The position numbers and the translations under genes are program-made. Shown here in pieces: positions 26,673 through 34,606 of a stretch of DNA of 64,000 bases. The stretch spans positions 1 through 64,000 of the forward strand of contig QFDA01000003.1 in the NCBI GenBank assembly GCA_003130815.1, read 5' to 3'. Origin of the DNA: Bacteroidetes bacterium SCGC AAA795-G10 (GTDB lineage: Bacteria > Bacteroidota > Bacteroidia > Flavobacteriales > Flavobacteriaceae). Under the pieces are notes generated by a model. The model made no database searches. It was given only the letters and a program-made list of their open reading frames with translations, and was not told the origin of the DNA. The first letter of the stretch is position 1, and the number at the start of each line of letters is the position of its first letter.

Positions 26673-27836
26673 ATGATTGATTTCGAACTACGCCCAGACA
26701 TAAAAACTTCCGAAACACAACGGATGGTTTATGAAGCTGCTAGAGACTTTGCAACACAATTTATCAAGCCAAATGTTATGGAGTGGGATGAAGCCCAATA
26801 TTTTCCTGTAGAAATTTTTGATAAAGCAGGAGCGCTTGGGTTTATGGGAATGCTTATACCAGAAAGTTATGGTGGCTCGGGTATGGGTTACCATGAGTAC
26901 GTCACATTAATTGAAACAATATCGATTGTTGATCCCTCAATAGGTCTTTCAATAGCTGCTCATAATTCTTTATGCGTTAATCACATATATTCTTTTGGAA
27001 CAGAAGAACAGAGACTTAGATGGCTACCAAAGTTATGCGAAGGAACAGCTATTGGAGCTTGGGGCCTAACTGAACATAACACTGGATCTGATGCTAAGGG
27101 CATGTCAACCACCGCTCTTAAACAAGGAGACCAGTGGATTTTAAATGGTACCAAAAACTTTATTACACATGGTATTTCAGCTGATATTGTAGTTGTAATT
27201 GCTAGAAGTGGTAATAAAGGCGACAGTCGTGGAACCACAGCATTTGTTGTCGAAAGAGGGACACCTGGATTTTATTCTGGGAAAAAGGAAAATAAGCTAG
27301 GTATGAGAGCATCAGAGACTGCAGAAATGATCTTTGAGAATTGTGTAATCCCAGATGAAAATCGTTTGGGTCCAGTTGGTGATGGTTTTATACAATCAAT
27401 GAAAATTTTAGATGGAGGAAGAATTTCAATAGCCGCGCTTTCTTTAGGAATAGCTAAGGGAGCTTATAATGCATCCCTATCATATTCAAAGGAGAGAAAA
27501 CAATTTGGTAAATCAATAAGCGATTTTCAGGGAATATCTTTTAAACTAGTTGATATGGTTACTGAAATTGAAGCTGCTTCACTTTTGACTCAGAAGGCAT
27601 CAGAAATGAAAAATCAAAACTTAAGTGTAACACAATCTGGAGCTATGGCTAAGCTTTTTGCTTCAGAAACTTGTGTAAAAGTTGCCAATGAGGCTGTACA
27701 AATCCACGGTGGATACGGATTCACAAAGGATTATCCAGTTGAGAAATTTTTGAGAGATTCTAAGTTGTGTACAATTGGAGAGGGAACAAGCGAAATCCAA
27801 AAAATTGTAATAGCGAGAAAAATTTTGAATTCTTAG
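26673..27836 (+). CDS. Acyl-CoA dehydrogenase
   Basis: FAD enzyme that oxidises acyl-CoA to enoyl-CoA in beta-oxidation. Seen: [17 protein letters not shown] (FAD/substrate), [41 protein letters not shown] and the catalytic-base motif GEGTSEIQ with Glu370. Start is ATG 26673, since the in-frame TTG two codons earlier adds nothing. The glutamate position is that of short-chain (butyryl-CoA) dehydrogenases rather than isovaleryl-CoA enzymes, but chain length is uncertain. Confidence 0.93.
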   Translation: MIDFELRPDIKTSETQRMVYEAARDFATQFIKPNVMEWDEAQYFPVEIFDKAGALGFMGMLIPESYGGSGMGYHEYVTLIETISIVDPSIGLSIAAHNSLCVNHIYSFGTEEQRLRWLPKLCEGTAIGAWGLTEHNTGSDAKGMSTTALKQGDQWILNGTKNFITHGISADIVVVIARSGNKGDSRGTTAFVVERGTPGFYSGKKENKLGMRASETAEMIFENCVIPDENRLGPVGDGFIQSMKILDGGRISIAALSLGIAKGAYNASLSYSKERKQFGKSISDFQGISFKLVDMVTEIEAASLLTQKASEMKNQNLSVTQSGAMAKLFASETCVKVANEAVQIHGGYGFTKDYPVEKFLRDSKLCTIGEGTSEIQKIVIARKILNS

Positions 27837-27877
27837 AGTTAGAATTTAAATAAGATAATCAAGTAAATTCTTTTGTT

Positions 27878-27885
27878 TATATTTG
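27878..27885 (+). promoter_or_regulatory. Putative -7 element TATATTTG for rpsU
   Basis: A perfect TAnnTTTG match 27 bases before the rpsU ATG. Four bases after its final G lies another ATG (27890) that opens a 9-codon frame overlapping the rpsU start. Confidence 0.55.
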
Positions 27886-27894
27886 CCCCATGTT

Positions 27895-27904
27895 GAAAGG
27901 AGGT
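27895..27904 (+). promoter_or_regulatory. Extended Shine-Dalgarno sequence of rpsU
   Basis: GAAAGGAGGT is a continuous 10-base complement to the 3' end of bacterial 16S rRNA, 8 bases before the rpsU ATG. Most genes in this window have no recognisable Shine-Dalgarno, as is usual in Bacteroidota, where bS21 helps hide the anti-Shine-Dalgarno. The site decides the start at 27913. Confidence 0.9.
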
Positions 27905-27912
27905 TTAAATAC

Positions 27913-28107
27913 ATGTTGATAATTCCAATTAAAGAAGGCGAAAGTATTGACCGCGCCTTAAAAAGGTTTAAGCGAAAGTTTGATAAGACAGGTGCTATGA
28001 GACAATTACGGGCTAGAAAACAGTTCGTAAAGCCATCTGTTAAACATCGTCAAAAGATACAAAAGGCTCAATATATTCAACGATTAATGGATAACGAGGA
28101 TACTTAA
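27913..28107 (+). CDS. rpsU: Ribosomal protein bS21
   Basis: A 64-residue basic ribosomal protein of the 30S subunit (LIIPIKEGESIDRALKRFKRKF at the N-terminus). In Bacteroidota ribosomes bS21, with bS18 and bS6, covers the 16S anti-Shine-Dalgarno. Start ATG 27913 is fixed by the strong Shine-Dalgarno and by homology; a TTG-started extension to 27883 is spurious. A strong Shine-Dalgarno on the gene for the protein that hides its complement suggests feedback control, since ribosomes lacking bS21 would translate it best. Confidence 0.95.
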   Translation: MLIIPIKEGESIDRALKRFKRKFDKTGAMRQLRARKQFVKPSVKHRQKIQKAQYIQRLMDNEDT

Positions 28108-28173
28108 TTTTTATCTGTTTTCTTCACTTTAGTTTTATTTGGTTTAAGTCATTAACTTTACCTTAAAAGTTAT

Positions 28174-29070
28174 ATGGCTATAAAAGCTTTTTTAGATCAC
28201 ATTTCCCTCGAAAAAAAATATTCTTCCAACACATTAAAAGCCTATAAAAAAAACCTTGGTGACTTTCAAGAGTTTATTATTTCAAATAATTTTGATGTTT
28301 CTATTGAAAAGGCTACTTATCATGAAATTAGATCTTGGATTGTCTTTCTTGTAGAGCAAAGAAATAGTAAAAGAACTATTAATAGAAAAATTTCTGTTTT
28401 AGCTTCTTTTTACAAATTTTTATTGAGAACTGAAACAATTAATATTTCTCCACTTAAAGAGCATAAAGCTTTAAAAACAGAAAAGAAAGTGGTCGTCCCT
28501 TTTTCTAAAGATGAAATAAATAAATTGATGTCTGACGATTATTTTTCAGATACTTACACAGGTTTTCTTCAACAAACAATCATCAAACTCTTCTATTTTA
28601 CTGGTATAAGAAGAAGTGAACTTATTGCTTTACGGGTTAATGATTTTGATTTCTCGCAGGGTTTAATAAAGGTTTTAGGAAAAGGTAATAAAGAGCGTTT
28701 GATTCCACTTTTACCTGAGATAGAGGATCAAATTAATAGACTTTTGGACTTTCAAAATGTAGATAAAATTCAAAGGCAAGAAAACTTATTATTTGTTAAT
28801 AACAATGGAAAAAAGCTGTCTACAGCATTTGTTTATAAGACTGTAAAAATGTACTTTGGGTATGTGTCAAGTAAAGTAAAACGAAGCCCACATGTCCTTA
28901 GACACAGCTTTGCAACACATCTGCTTGACCAAGGAGCGGATTTAAATGCAATCAAGGATCTTTTAGGACATACTAGTATAGCTGCAACGCAGCATTACAC
29001 ACAAAGTAGTATGGCAAAGATTCAGGAAGTTTATAAAAAAGCTCATCCTAAAGAAAAGAAAAACAACTAA
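28174..29070 (+). CDS. xerC: Tyrosine recombinase XerC
   Basis: A 298-residue site-specific recombinase of the chromosome-dimer-resolution type. An N-terminal SAM-like DNA-binding domain is followed by the catalytic domain with Arg146 (TGIRRSEL), Lys170 (VLGKGNK), His240, Arg243 (HVLRHSFATHLL), His266 (LLGHTSI) and nucleophile Tyr275 (QHYTQ). In Bacteroidota the gene commonly sits upstream of raiA/hpf and the tRNA-tuf cluster, as here, so it is a housekeeping Xer protein rather than a mobile-element integrase. Confidence 0.93.
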   Translation: MAIKAFLDHISLEKKYSSNTLKAYKKNLGDFQEFIISNNFDVSIEKATYHEIRSWIVFLVEQRNSKRTINRKISVLASFYKFLLRTETINISPLKEHKALKTEKKVVVPFSKDEINKLMSDDYFSDTYTGFLQQTIIKLFYFTGIRRSELIALRVNDFDFSQGLIKVLGKGNKERLIPLLPEIEDQINRLLDFQNVDKIQRQENLLFVNNNGKKLSTAFVYKTVKMYFGYVSSKVKRSPHVLRHSFATHLLDQGADLNAIKDLLGHTSIAATQHYTQSSMAKIQEVYKKAHPKEKKNN

Positions 29071-29082
29071 AAATAAACTCTT

Positions 29083-29382
29083 ATGGTAACAATGCATTTT
29101 AGAGCTGTAAATTTTAAAGCGGGTATGAGACTAAAAGAATACGCAAAAAAGCGAATTGAAAAGCTTTCTTTATTTCATAAGCAAATCTTTGAGGTTTTTA
29201 TATTCGCTAAAGTTGAAAATAGTTCTGACGGATTTAATAAGTGGGCCGAGCTCAAAATCGAAATACCAGGTGATTATGTTGTAGTTAAGAAAATTTCTCG
29301 GTCTTTTGAAGAATCTATTCATAACGCAGCGGAAAGTGCTGTAAGAATTTTAAAGAAAAGAAAAGGTAAAGAAAGGAGCTAG
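29083..29382 (+). CDS. hpf: Ribosome hibernation promoting factor, short form
   Basis: A 99-residue HPF/RaiA protein that binds the 30S decoding region in stationary phase. The beta-alpha-beta core is visible (FRAVNFKAGMRLKEYAKKRIEKL, then AESAVRILKKRK at the basic C-terminus). ATGs at 29083 and 29092 are both possible. It follows xerC by 12 bases. Confidence 0.88.
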   Translation: MVTMHFRAVNFKAGMRLKEYAKKRIEKLSLFHKQIFEVFIFAKVENSSDGFNKWAELKIEIPGDYVVVKKISRSFEESIHNAAESAVRILKKRKGKERS

Positions 29383-29459
29383 TAAATTTTGATTTTTTCT
29401 TTTGATTCCAATAAAATTAGCATTTAATTTGCAATCGATTTTATAAAAATATTTAATTT

Positions 29460-29533
29460 GCCGATGTAGCTCAGCTGGCTAGAGCAGCTGATTTGTAATC
29501 AGCAGGTCGTGGGTTCGAGTCCCTCCATCGGCT
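29460..29533 (+). tRNA. tRNA-Thr (anticodon TGT)
   Basis: A 74-base cloverleaf with acceptor GCCGATG/CATCGGC, anticodon loop TTTGTAA giving TGT, and discriminator T. The T stem GTGGG/CCCTC has one T-T mismatch. First of four tRNAs in the ancient Thr-Tyr-Gly-Thr order. No CCA is encoded. Confidence 0.97.
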
Positions 29534-29598
29534 CTAATTTTTAAAAAGGACAACGAATATATTTTGTAATTAATATATGGCTTAAATTCATTTAAATA

Positions 29599-29681
29599 GG
29601 GGAGATACTCAAGCGGCCAACGAGGACAGACTGTAAATCTGTTGTTTTTTAACTTCGCAGGTTCGAATCCTGCTCTCCCCA
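29599..29681 (+). tRNA. tRNA-Tyr (anticodon GTA)
   Basis: An 83-base tRNA with acceptor GGGGAGA/TCTCCCC, loop CTGTAAA (anticodon GTA), a long class II variable arm and T arm GCAGG/CCTGC. Discriminator A. Confidence 0.97.
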
Positions 29682-29756
29682 CAACCATATTTTAATAGAA
29701 TTAATTATATTCACAAATAAAACACTTATTTATAAAGTGAATCTTAGAAACAATAT

Positions 29757-29829
29757 GCGAGAGTAGCTCAGTTGGTAGAGCGTCAGCCTTCCAAGCTGAA
29801 TGTCGCCGGTTCGAACCCGGTCTCTCGCT
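29757..29829 (+). tRNA. tRNA-Gly (anticodon TCC)
   Basis: A 73-base cloverleaf, acceptor GCGAGAG/CTCTCGC, loop CTTCCAA (anticodon TCC), T arm GCCGG/CCGGT, discriminator T. Confidence 0.97.
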
Positions 29830-29841
29830 CTCTTTTTTTTT

Positions 29842-29913
29842 GCCGATGTAGCTCAGGGGTAGAGCGTTTCCTTGGTAAGGAAGAGGTCACGAGTTCAAAT
29901 CTCGTCATTGGCT
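29842..29913 (+). tRNA. tRNA-Thr (anticodon GGT)
   Basis: A 72-base tRNA with acceptor GCCGATG/CATTGGC (one G-U), a short D loop, loop TTGGTAA (anticodon GGT), T arm ACGAG/CTCGT. In most bacteria with this cluster tuf follows directly; here about 9 kb intervenes. Confidence 0.97.
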
Positions 29914-29946
29914 CTTCAAGAATATTACAAATACTCAGTTAATAAT

Positions 29947-29982
29947 GCACTTAACATGAATTGCGTGTTAGGTGCTATTTTT
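29947..29982 (+). terminator. Rho-independent terminator of the tRNA cluster
   Basis: GCACTTAACATG (29947-29958) pairs with the arm ending GTGTTAGGTGC (to 29975) over 12 base pairs including two G-U pairs, with a 5-base loop, followed by a TATTTTT tract. It closes the tRNA transcription unit before the accessory region. Confidence 0.8.
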
Positions 29983-30049
29983 ACAATTTATCAAGTAGTA
30001 TAAATTTGATTAATAAATATTTTTCAATTATAAATTCAATAAAAATATT

Positions 30050-30355
30050 TTACTGAGCTTTTCTCTCACTAATTTTTGATTTTAATGTGTTATAGCTACC
30101 ACCTCTAGGAGCTGATCTTGCATTTAAGGGAATGTGGGTTTTCATTATCAAATATGGATTTGAAAAAGTGCCATGCCATTTTTTAAATTTTCCGTATAAT
30201 TTAACTCCCTTTTTATTTAAAATATATTCCCTGTAATATCCGTGATCATAAAAAATTTTATTCTCTATAAATTTATAGGACGTAGGGGGAGCAATTGGTT
30301 TATAGGAGTAACAACCTGACAAAAACAATACAAAACTTAGAACTGAAAATTTCAA
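30050..30355 (-). CDS. Small lipoprotein, unknown function
   Basis: A 101-residue protein beginning at TTG, with a clear lipoprotein signal (SFVLFLSGC, lipidated Cys15). The mature part is basic and Tyr-rich, with no recognised domain. It is the first gene of the 9 kb accessory stretch and stands alone on the minus strand. Confidence 0.6.
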   Translation of the reverse strand: MKFSVLSFVLFLSGCYSYKPIAPPTSYKFIENKIFYDHGYYREYILNKKGVKLYGKFKKWHGTFSNPYLIMKTHIPLNARSAPRGGSYNTLKSKISERKAQ

Positions 30356-30429
30356 CTTTATAAAATAACTACAATAAATTTAAGAATTGTGTTTCAAATA
30401 AATCTGTGTGGTTTTTGTAATTTTACTAA

Positions 30430-30618
30430 ATGGAAAAATACACAAATAGAACTGCAATACTTTTGTATTTAAACCTTCTTATTGGACTAATTCATGTCTT
30501 ACATGAGTTTGAAATCTTAGATTTCGTACCAGACACCTATTACTTTATAATTCCAATATCATTTTTATTAACATTAATTGCTTGGAACGGTCTTTTAATA
30601 TTGGATAAAAATAAATGA
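30430..30618 (+). CDS. Two-segment small membrane protein, unknown
   Basis: A 62-residue protein with two hydrophobic segments (ILLYLNLLIGLIHVL and FIIPISFLLTLIAWNGLLI). Its stop overlaps the start of a CPXCG protein gene in an ATGA arrangement, implying coupled translation. No function recognised. Confidence 0.6.
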   Translation: MEKYTNRTAILLYLNLLIGLIHVLHEFEILDFVPDTYYFIIPISFLLTLIAWNGLLILDKNK

Positions 30619-30785
30619 TTGAATATTTTTTTACTTGTCCATTTTGTTGGGAGGAAATTTCAATGTTATTAGAAAGATCGGATGAAGTTCAAAATTATAT
30701 TGAAGATTGCGAAGTTTGTTGCCAGCCAATTCAAATTGAATATCTATTTCAAAAAGAGGTTGAAAGATTTAATGTCCTTAGATAG
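30615..30785 (+). CDS. CPXCG-motif cysteine-rich small protein
   Basis: A 56-residue protein with YFFTCPFCWEEISMLL and YIEDCEVCCQPI. The two cysteine pairs (C8/C11 and C32/C35-C36) form a probable zinc knuckle as in the Cys_rich_CPXG family, whose role is unknown. It begins 1 base before the stop of the upstream small membrane gene. The family fit and both flanking cysteine motifs make it a real gene despite its size. Confidence 0.8.
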   Translation: MIEYFFTCPFCWEEISMLLERSDEVQNYIEDCEVCCQPIQIEYLFQKEVERFNVLR

Positions 30786-30819
30786 TTTTATTTTCTATTT
30801 ATTTTATATCCGTTTTATG

Positions 30820-30827
30820 TAATTTTG
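30820..30827 (+). promoter_or_regulatory. Putative -7 element TAATTTTG for DUF423 gene 1
   Basis: TAATTTTG fits TAnnTTTG and ends 4 bases before the GTG start at 30832, so the mRNA would be leaderless or nearly so. Confidence 0.45.
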
Positions 30828-30831
30828 GCAT

Positions 30832-31200
30832 GTGAAAATAGCAAAATTATTTGGGGCTACATTCGCCTTGTTATCGATCATTTTAGGTGCATTAAATAGT
30901 CATAATTTCAAAAAGATACTTCCTGAAACGGCAACTGAATCCATTGATTTAAGTCTAAGGTATATGATGTTTCATGGCCTAGCACTATTAATATTATCTG
31001 TTTTATCTGTTGAGGGTAAAAAACTGATTTCATTTTTTTTAATTATTGGCACACTACTTTTTTCTTTTAGTATTTTAATATTATCATTTCAATCACAAAT
31101 CGATTTTAATCTTAGCTGGTTGGGACCCATTACACCTATTGGTGGGTGCCTATTAATTTTTGGATGGATTTTAACTCTTTTCCAATTCATTAAAGATTAG
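30832..31200 (+). CDS. DUF423 membrane protein (copy 1)
   Basis: A 122-residue protein with four hydrophobic segments, similar to YgdD/DUF423. Conserved parts are LGALNSHNFKKIL, RYMMFHGLALLIL and LGPITPIGGCLLIFGW. The start is GTG; an ATG two bases earlier is out of frame. A second DUF423 gene lies at 36015 within the same accessory region. No biochemical role is established for the family. Confidence 0.88.
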   Translation: MKIAKLFGATFALLSIILGALNSHNFKKILPETATESIDLSLRYMMFHGLALLILSVLSVEGKKLISFFLIIGTLLFSFSILILSFQSQIDFNLSWLGPITPIGGCLLIFGWILTLFQFIKD

Positions 31201-31292
31201 TTTTGATTTTTATAGAAATTGAATAATTAGAAAAAATTGAAGAGTGTAAAACAATTTTTATATTAGTATAGAAATCAAAAAATTTAGACAAA

Positions 31293-31697
31293 ATGAAAAA
31301 ATATATAATTGCTTTTATTTCATGCTTTGTATCAGTTTCTATTGCAAGTATTATACCGACAATATTATTTTATCAGCCTGAGCAAGCTGAATTGAGTAAG
31401 ATTTTCCCAGGTGTTGTAAATGAAGTTCCTGACCCTTTGTTTATTCTAATTAGTGCAACTGCACTTATAACGTTATGGGTTATAACTTTTGATAAAATGG
31501 GTATTACAAATTTAAAAAATGGATCAATTACAGGAATTTGGTTTGGAATTCTAACCTTTACCTTCTTTGGCTTTCAATTTATGGCTTTAACTAATATTGT
31601 TTCAATCCAATTTGCTTTAACAGATATATTTATATCGGCAATTATGGGTGCCATTCAGGGTGGAGCTATTGGATGGTCTTTAGGGAGATTTGCTTAA
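31293..31697 (+). CDS. Four-segment membrane protein, unknown
   Basis: A 134-residue protein with about four hydrophobic segments, the last followed by GAIQGGAIGWSLGRFA. The N-terminal segment may be a signal anchor. I do not recognise a family. It is separated by about 90 bases from its neighbours and probably has its own promoter. Confidence 0.6.
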   Translation: MKKYIIAFISCFVSVSIASIIPTILFYQPEQAELSKIFPGVVNEVPDPLFILISATALITLWVITFDKMGITNLKNGSITGIWFGILTFTFFGFQFMALTNIVSIQFALTDIFISAIMGAIQGGAIGWSLGRFA

Positions 31698-31766
31698 AGA
31701 AATCGTGCAATGCAATAGGGTGATTATAAAAAAGGATAAATTAAGATAATTCTCATCCAAATTTCT

Positions 31767-32126
31767 TTATATTTTGGGATAGTTATCTTTCGTTATTTCA
31801 GTTATTACATTGCCTGTGTGCTTTGTACTGGTTGGCTCGAACAAAAGAATCCAAGTTTCTATTTTAGCTGATGGACGATGTTCTACTCCCTTTGGAACTA
31901 CAATCATTTCTCCAGGTAAAACCTCTACTGTTTTATCACGGTATTCCATGTTGAGCTTTCCTTTTATTACATAAAATAATTCATCTTCATCTTTGTGTGA
32001 ATGCCAAACAAATTCTCCATTTATTTTTGCTAATAAAACTTGCTGATCATTGAGTTCTGCAATACAATGAGGACTCCATATAGCCTCAAACTCTTTGTAT
32101 TTTGATAAGATATTTATTTTGTCCAT
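31767..32126 (-). CDS. Cupin domain protein
   Basis: A 119-residue single cupin. Metal ligands fit His42, His44, Glu49 and His83 (WHSHKDEDELFYVIKG and PKGVEHRP). Such small cupins range from isomerases to dioxygenases; the substrate is unknown. It lies 31 bases after a PAS protein gene on the same strand, so the two may be cotranscribed. Confidence 0.88.
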   Translation of the reverse strand: MDKINILSKYKEFEAIWSPHCIAELNDQQVLLAKINGEFVWHSHKDEDELFYVIKGKLNMEYRDKTVEVLPGEMIVVPKGVEHRPSAKIETWILLFEPTSTKHTGNVITEITKDNYPKI

Positions 32127-32157
32127 TTATATGAACTTAGTAAATATTTAAGGATTT

Positions 32158-32673
32158 TTAAGACAAGTAGGTATTAATTCTAGGCTTATCAACTGGGATC
32201 TCTTTTTCGAATGCTATGAAATTATCTAACCTCTCTTTTGCATCATATATGGGAAATATCGAGATCTGACATAAATAAGGCTCTCCATTTTTTCTATAAT
32301 TTAAAAGTGATCCACTGAAGGTATGATTATAAAACAATTCCTCACGAATTTGGTTTTTGACTGATTTACAAGTTTCTTCTCCTTGAAGAAAGGAGGGTCT
32401 TTTACCTACTGCAAATTTTTTTGAATAGCCTGTCATATCCCTAAAACCCTCACTAACCCATAGTATTTTTTGGTTTGTATCAGTTAGAACGATAGCATCA
32501 TAATCTTCTTGAAATACTTTTTTAGTAAGATCTGTTGTCCAGCTGTCATTTAAAATAGATTTGATATGTGAAATATCATTGTTTCTTCTAAACTCATTAA
32601 CCAAGCTTTGATAATTCTCAAGATGAATATCAAAACTGGCTAGTGGTAAAAAGTTTTTTCTACTTCCTTTCAT
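32158..32673 (-). CDS. LOV-like PAS protein lacking the photoactive cysteine
   Basis: A 171-residue protein with one PAS domain (about 52-155) and no output domain. The core reads LWVSEGFRDMTGYS, then GKRPSFLQGEET (90-101), then LLNYRKNGEPYL, which follows LOV domains closely. The LOV signature GRNCRFLQG has its flavin-linking Cys replaced by Pro93 here. It may bind flavin or another ligand without the LOV photocycle. It sits upstream of the cupin gene on the same strand. Confidence 0.8.
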   Translation of the reverse strand: MKGSRKNFLPLASFDIHLENYQSLVNEFRRNNDISHIKSILNDSWTTDLTKKVFQEDYDAIVLTDTNQKILWVSEGFRDMTGYSKKFAVGKRPSFLQGEETCKSVKNQIREELFYNHTFSGSLLNYRKNGEPYLCQISIFPIYDAKERLDNFIAFEKEIPVDKPRINTYLS

Positions 32674-32967
32674 TTTAAGTTGGACTTATAAACCGTCCAT
32701 TATTTTAGCATGTGCTTAAATGCTAAGTCTTTTAAATTCAAAAATTGATTATAGTCAAAATTCTAATCATAAATATAATATAAGTATAATTATATCCCAA
32801 AAATTACTCCAGGAATAGTAAAGGCAAAAAACTAATTTTTTAAAGGAATTTTTTAAATCAATTTATAATTTATGAAAACCGAAATTAAAATTTTAAAAGA
32901 TGTAAAATTTTATCTAAGCAATTTCCAGATTTAATGAAATTATCCTTTAATGGCTAAAAATTTTTAT
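32674..32967. other. Intergenic region, nothing recognised
   Basis: 294 AT-rich bases between the PAS gene and the next minus-strand gene. I see no reading frame with support, no strong hairpin and no repeat beyond simple A/T runs. Confidence 0.6.
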
Positions 32968-33318
32968 TTATGATCTATTTTTTCTTGCTGAAATGAAGCT
33001 TTTTATAAAACTTATCATGGCCCATACGGAAGATATTATCATTAATGATACACGAATTACGGCATAGGTATTTTCTCTTTCAAATGCCCCCAACAAAGGC
33101 TTTACCAAGCCGAACAATATTAAAAATGTAAGTAAAACAGCAACGTGTGCAAGAGCCTTGTTTTCATTTTTCACGCCTTTATTTACAAGCAAAAGTATTG
33201 TACCAATAATTACTGGAATTAGTGCTGTAATTGCTTTAGATTCTGATTCAAAATAGCCCCATAATCCCATCGAAATTAAAATTATAGCGTTTAATAAACT
33301 TGATGAACTTGCTTTCAT
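32968..33318 (-). CDS. Four-segment membrane protein, unknown
   Basis: A 116-residue protein with four hydrophobic segments and a basic C-terminal tail (SARKNRS). The first half, LLNAIILISMGLWGYF and ALIPVIIGTILLLV, is glycine-rich and slightly reminiscent of small TMEM14-like proteins, but the resemblance is too weak to name a family. Confidence 0.6.
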   Translation of the reverse strand: MKASSSSLLNAIILISMGLWGYFESESKAITALIPVIIGTILLLVNKGVKNENKALAHVAVLLTFLILFGLVKPLLGAFERENTYAVIRVSLMIISSVWAMISFIKSFISARKNRS

Positions 33319-33458
33319 AATTTTTATTTAAAGTTAATAATACAAAGAAAAAAAAAGTTTTTATTTTATTTTGTGTTGACTTTGTTTTGTAATTTGTTAA
33401 TCAAAATCGTGTTTTATTTTCGCTGAACAATTAAAAGTTAATGCATAGCATTTCAATA

Positions 33459-33944
33459 TTAATTTCTACAATTACATTGATTACCCCACCTCCCCTCAGT
33501 TTGCTTTATTCTTTCAAAACAAATATTTAAGCATTCGTATATTTCCTTTATCTTTTCATTAAAGCTTGGGTTTAATAAATTAAAATCAGCTTGATTTTTT
33601 AAATCGTTAAATACATTTTTAGAAATTTCAACGACTAGTTTTACACTCCCTATATGCTCATAATTTTCTTGAAAAAAACGCCAGTCACCTGACGTGACAT
33701 GTAGATTATTTGTAATTCTGACCTCATAGTTAGGGAAATAACTTTCCTTATTTTTCACTTGATTTAAGAATAAGATCCCTTTATCATTGTATTCACTTGG
33801 AATAAATACGTCATTTGCAATTTCACTTTTTATTTTTTCTTTTATTGAAATTTCTTTGACATCATTAGAAGGTTTTTGAGATAAAATATATATGATCCAA
33901 ATTAAAAATGTAACAAAAAATAATATTAAAATACTTTTTTTCAT
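33459..33944 (-). CDS. Membrane-anchored protein, unknown
   Basis: A 161-residue protein with one N-terminal membrane segment (ILILFFVTFLIWIIYIL) and a soluble, presumably periplasmic part. The C-terminus has two cysteines in QCNCRN and one more pair upstream (CLNICF). No domain recognised. Confidence 0.55.
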   Translation of the reverse strand: MKKSILILFFVTFLIWIIYILSQKPSNDVKEISIKEKIKSEIANDVFIPSEYNDKGILFLNQVKNKESYFPNYEVRITNNLHVTSGDWRFFQENYEHIGSVKLVVEISKNVFNDLKNQADFNLLNPSFNEKIKEIYECLNICFERIKQTEGRWGNQCNCRN

Positions 33945-34134
33945 ATGGTTATATAACTATAAAAATACTCTGCTTGAAATCTAAAGCAGATAAATTTAAG
34001 AGAAACTAAAAAAATGAAAAATTATATTGTTTGTATATTTCCATATTATCAGAAAAATATTCTTGATGTTTAGTTTAAAAACATTTTAATCAGTTATTAA
34101 ATCACCTAAGTAATAAACTATTAAAAATTTGATC

Positions 34135-34596
34135 ATGGAAAAAAAAGAATATTTCGGCCAAAAAGAGATAGAACTAGCATTAGTAGAAATAAAAAATCAG
34201 ATACATCAATCAAATTTTTCCCCCGAGATAATTTTTAGCATAAATAGGGGAGGATGTATCCCAGGAGTTTATCTTTCACATTTACTCAATATCCCCCATT
34301 ACGTAATAGATGTACAACTAAGGGATCAGAAGGATAATATCAATATTTCTAATTTATTAGAGTCAGCTAAATTGGAAAGGAATATTCTAATAGTAGACGA
34401 TATAAATGATACAGGAGCTACTTTTAATTTTGTCAAAAACTCCATAACTGATTACAAGAGTAATTTTAGGTATGCTTCCTTAATTGAAAATAAGTCTAGT
34501 AAATTCAAAGTAGATTTTAAAGGAAAAATAATTGACAAAAAAATAAATCCAAATTGGATTGTCTTTCAATGGGAAAATCTTAACCAGTCAAATTGA
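34135..34596 (+). CDS. Type I phosphoribosyltransferase, Gpt/Hpt-like
   Basis: A 153-residue PRTase. The PRPP loop is ILIVDDINDTGAT, the pyrophosphate loop is SINRGGCIPG, and the C-terminal WIVFQWE matches the WIVFPWE ending of purine-type (xanthine/guanine) PRTases. ATG 34135 is chosen; an in-frame TTG two codons earlier is less likely. The next gene, 10 bases on, encodes a YhhQ-type transporter of 7-deazaguanines, so a salvage substrate among purine-like bases is plausible but unproven. Confidence 0.85.
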   Translation: MEKKEYFGQKEIELALVEIKNQIHQSNFSPEIIFSINRGGCIPGVYLSHLLNIPHYVIDVQLRDQKDNINISNLLESAKLERNILIVDDINDTGATFNFVKNSITDYKSNFRYASLIENKSSKFKVDFKGKIIDKKINPNWIVFQWENLNQSN

Positions 34597-34606
34597 ATTA
34601 AAATAA

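Noticed and set aside
27883-27912. TTG-started N-terminal extension of rpsU
   Set aside because: It would run through the Shine-Dalgarno and adds no conserved residues; ATG 27913 matches the family.
28174-29070. XerC as an integrase of the downstream accessory block
   Set aside because: Its sequence and place beside hpf and the tRNA cluster are those of the housekeeping XerC in Bacteroidota.
29479-29688. A 69-codon minus-strand frame over the tRNA-Thr and tRNA-Tyr genes
   Set aside because: It is the antisense of two tRNA genes; its sequence (GTRTHDLL and similar) is a well-known false protein that arises from tRNA antisense.
29842-29913. tRNA-Thr(GGT) as an attachment site for the accessory block
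   Set aside because: I looked for its 3' end repeated near 38.4-38.9 kb and found none, and there is no integrase in the block.
33969-33990. TCTGCTT / AAGCAGA hairpin upstream of the phosphoribosyltransferase gene
   Set aside because: A single 7-bp stem with no T-run or known role; insufficient for a regulatory call.
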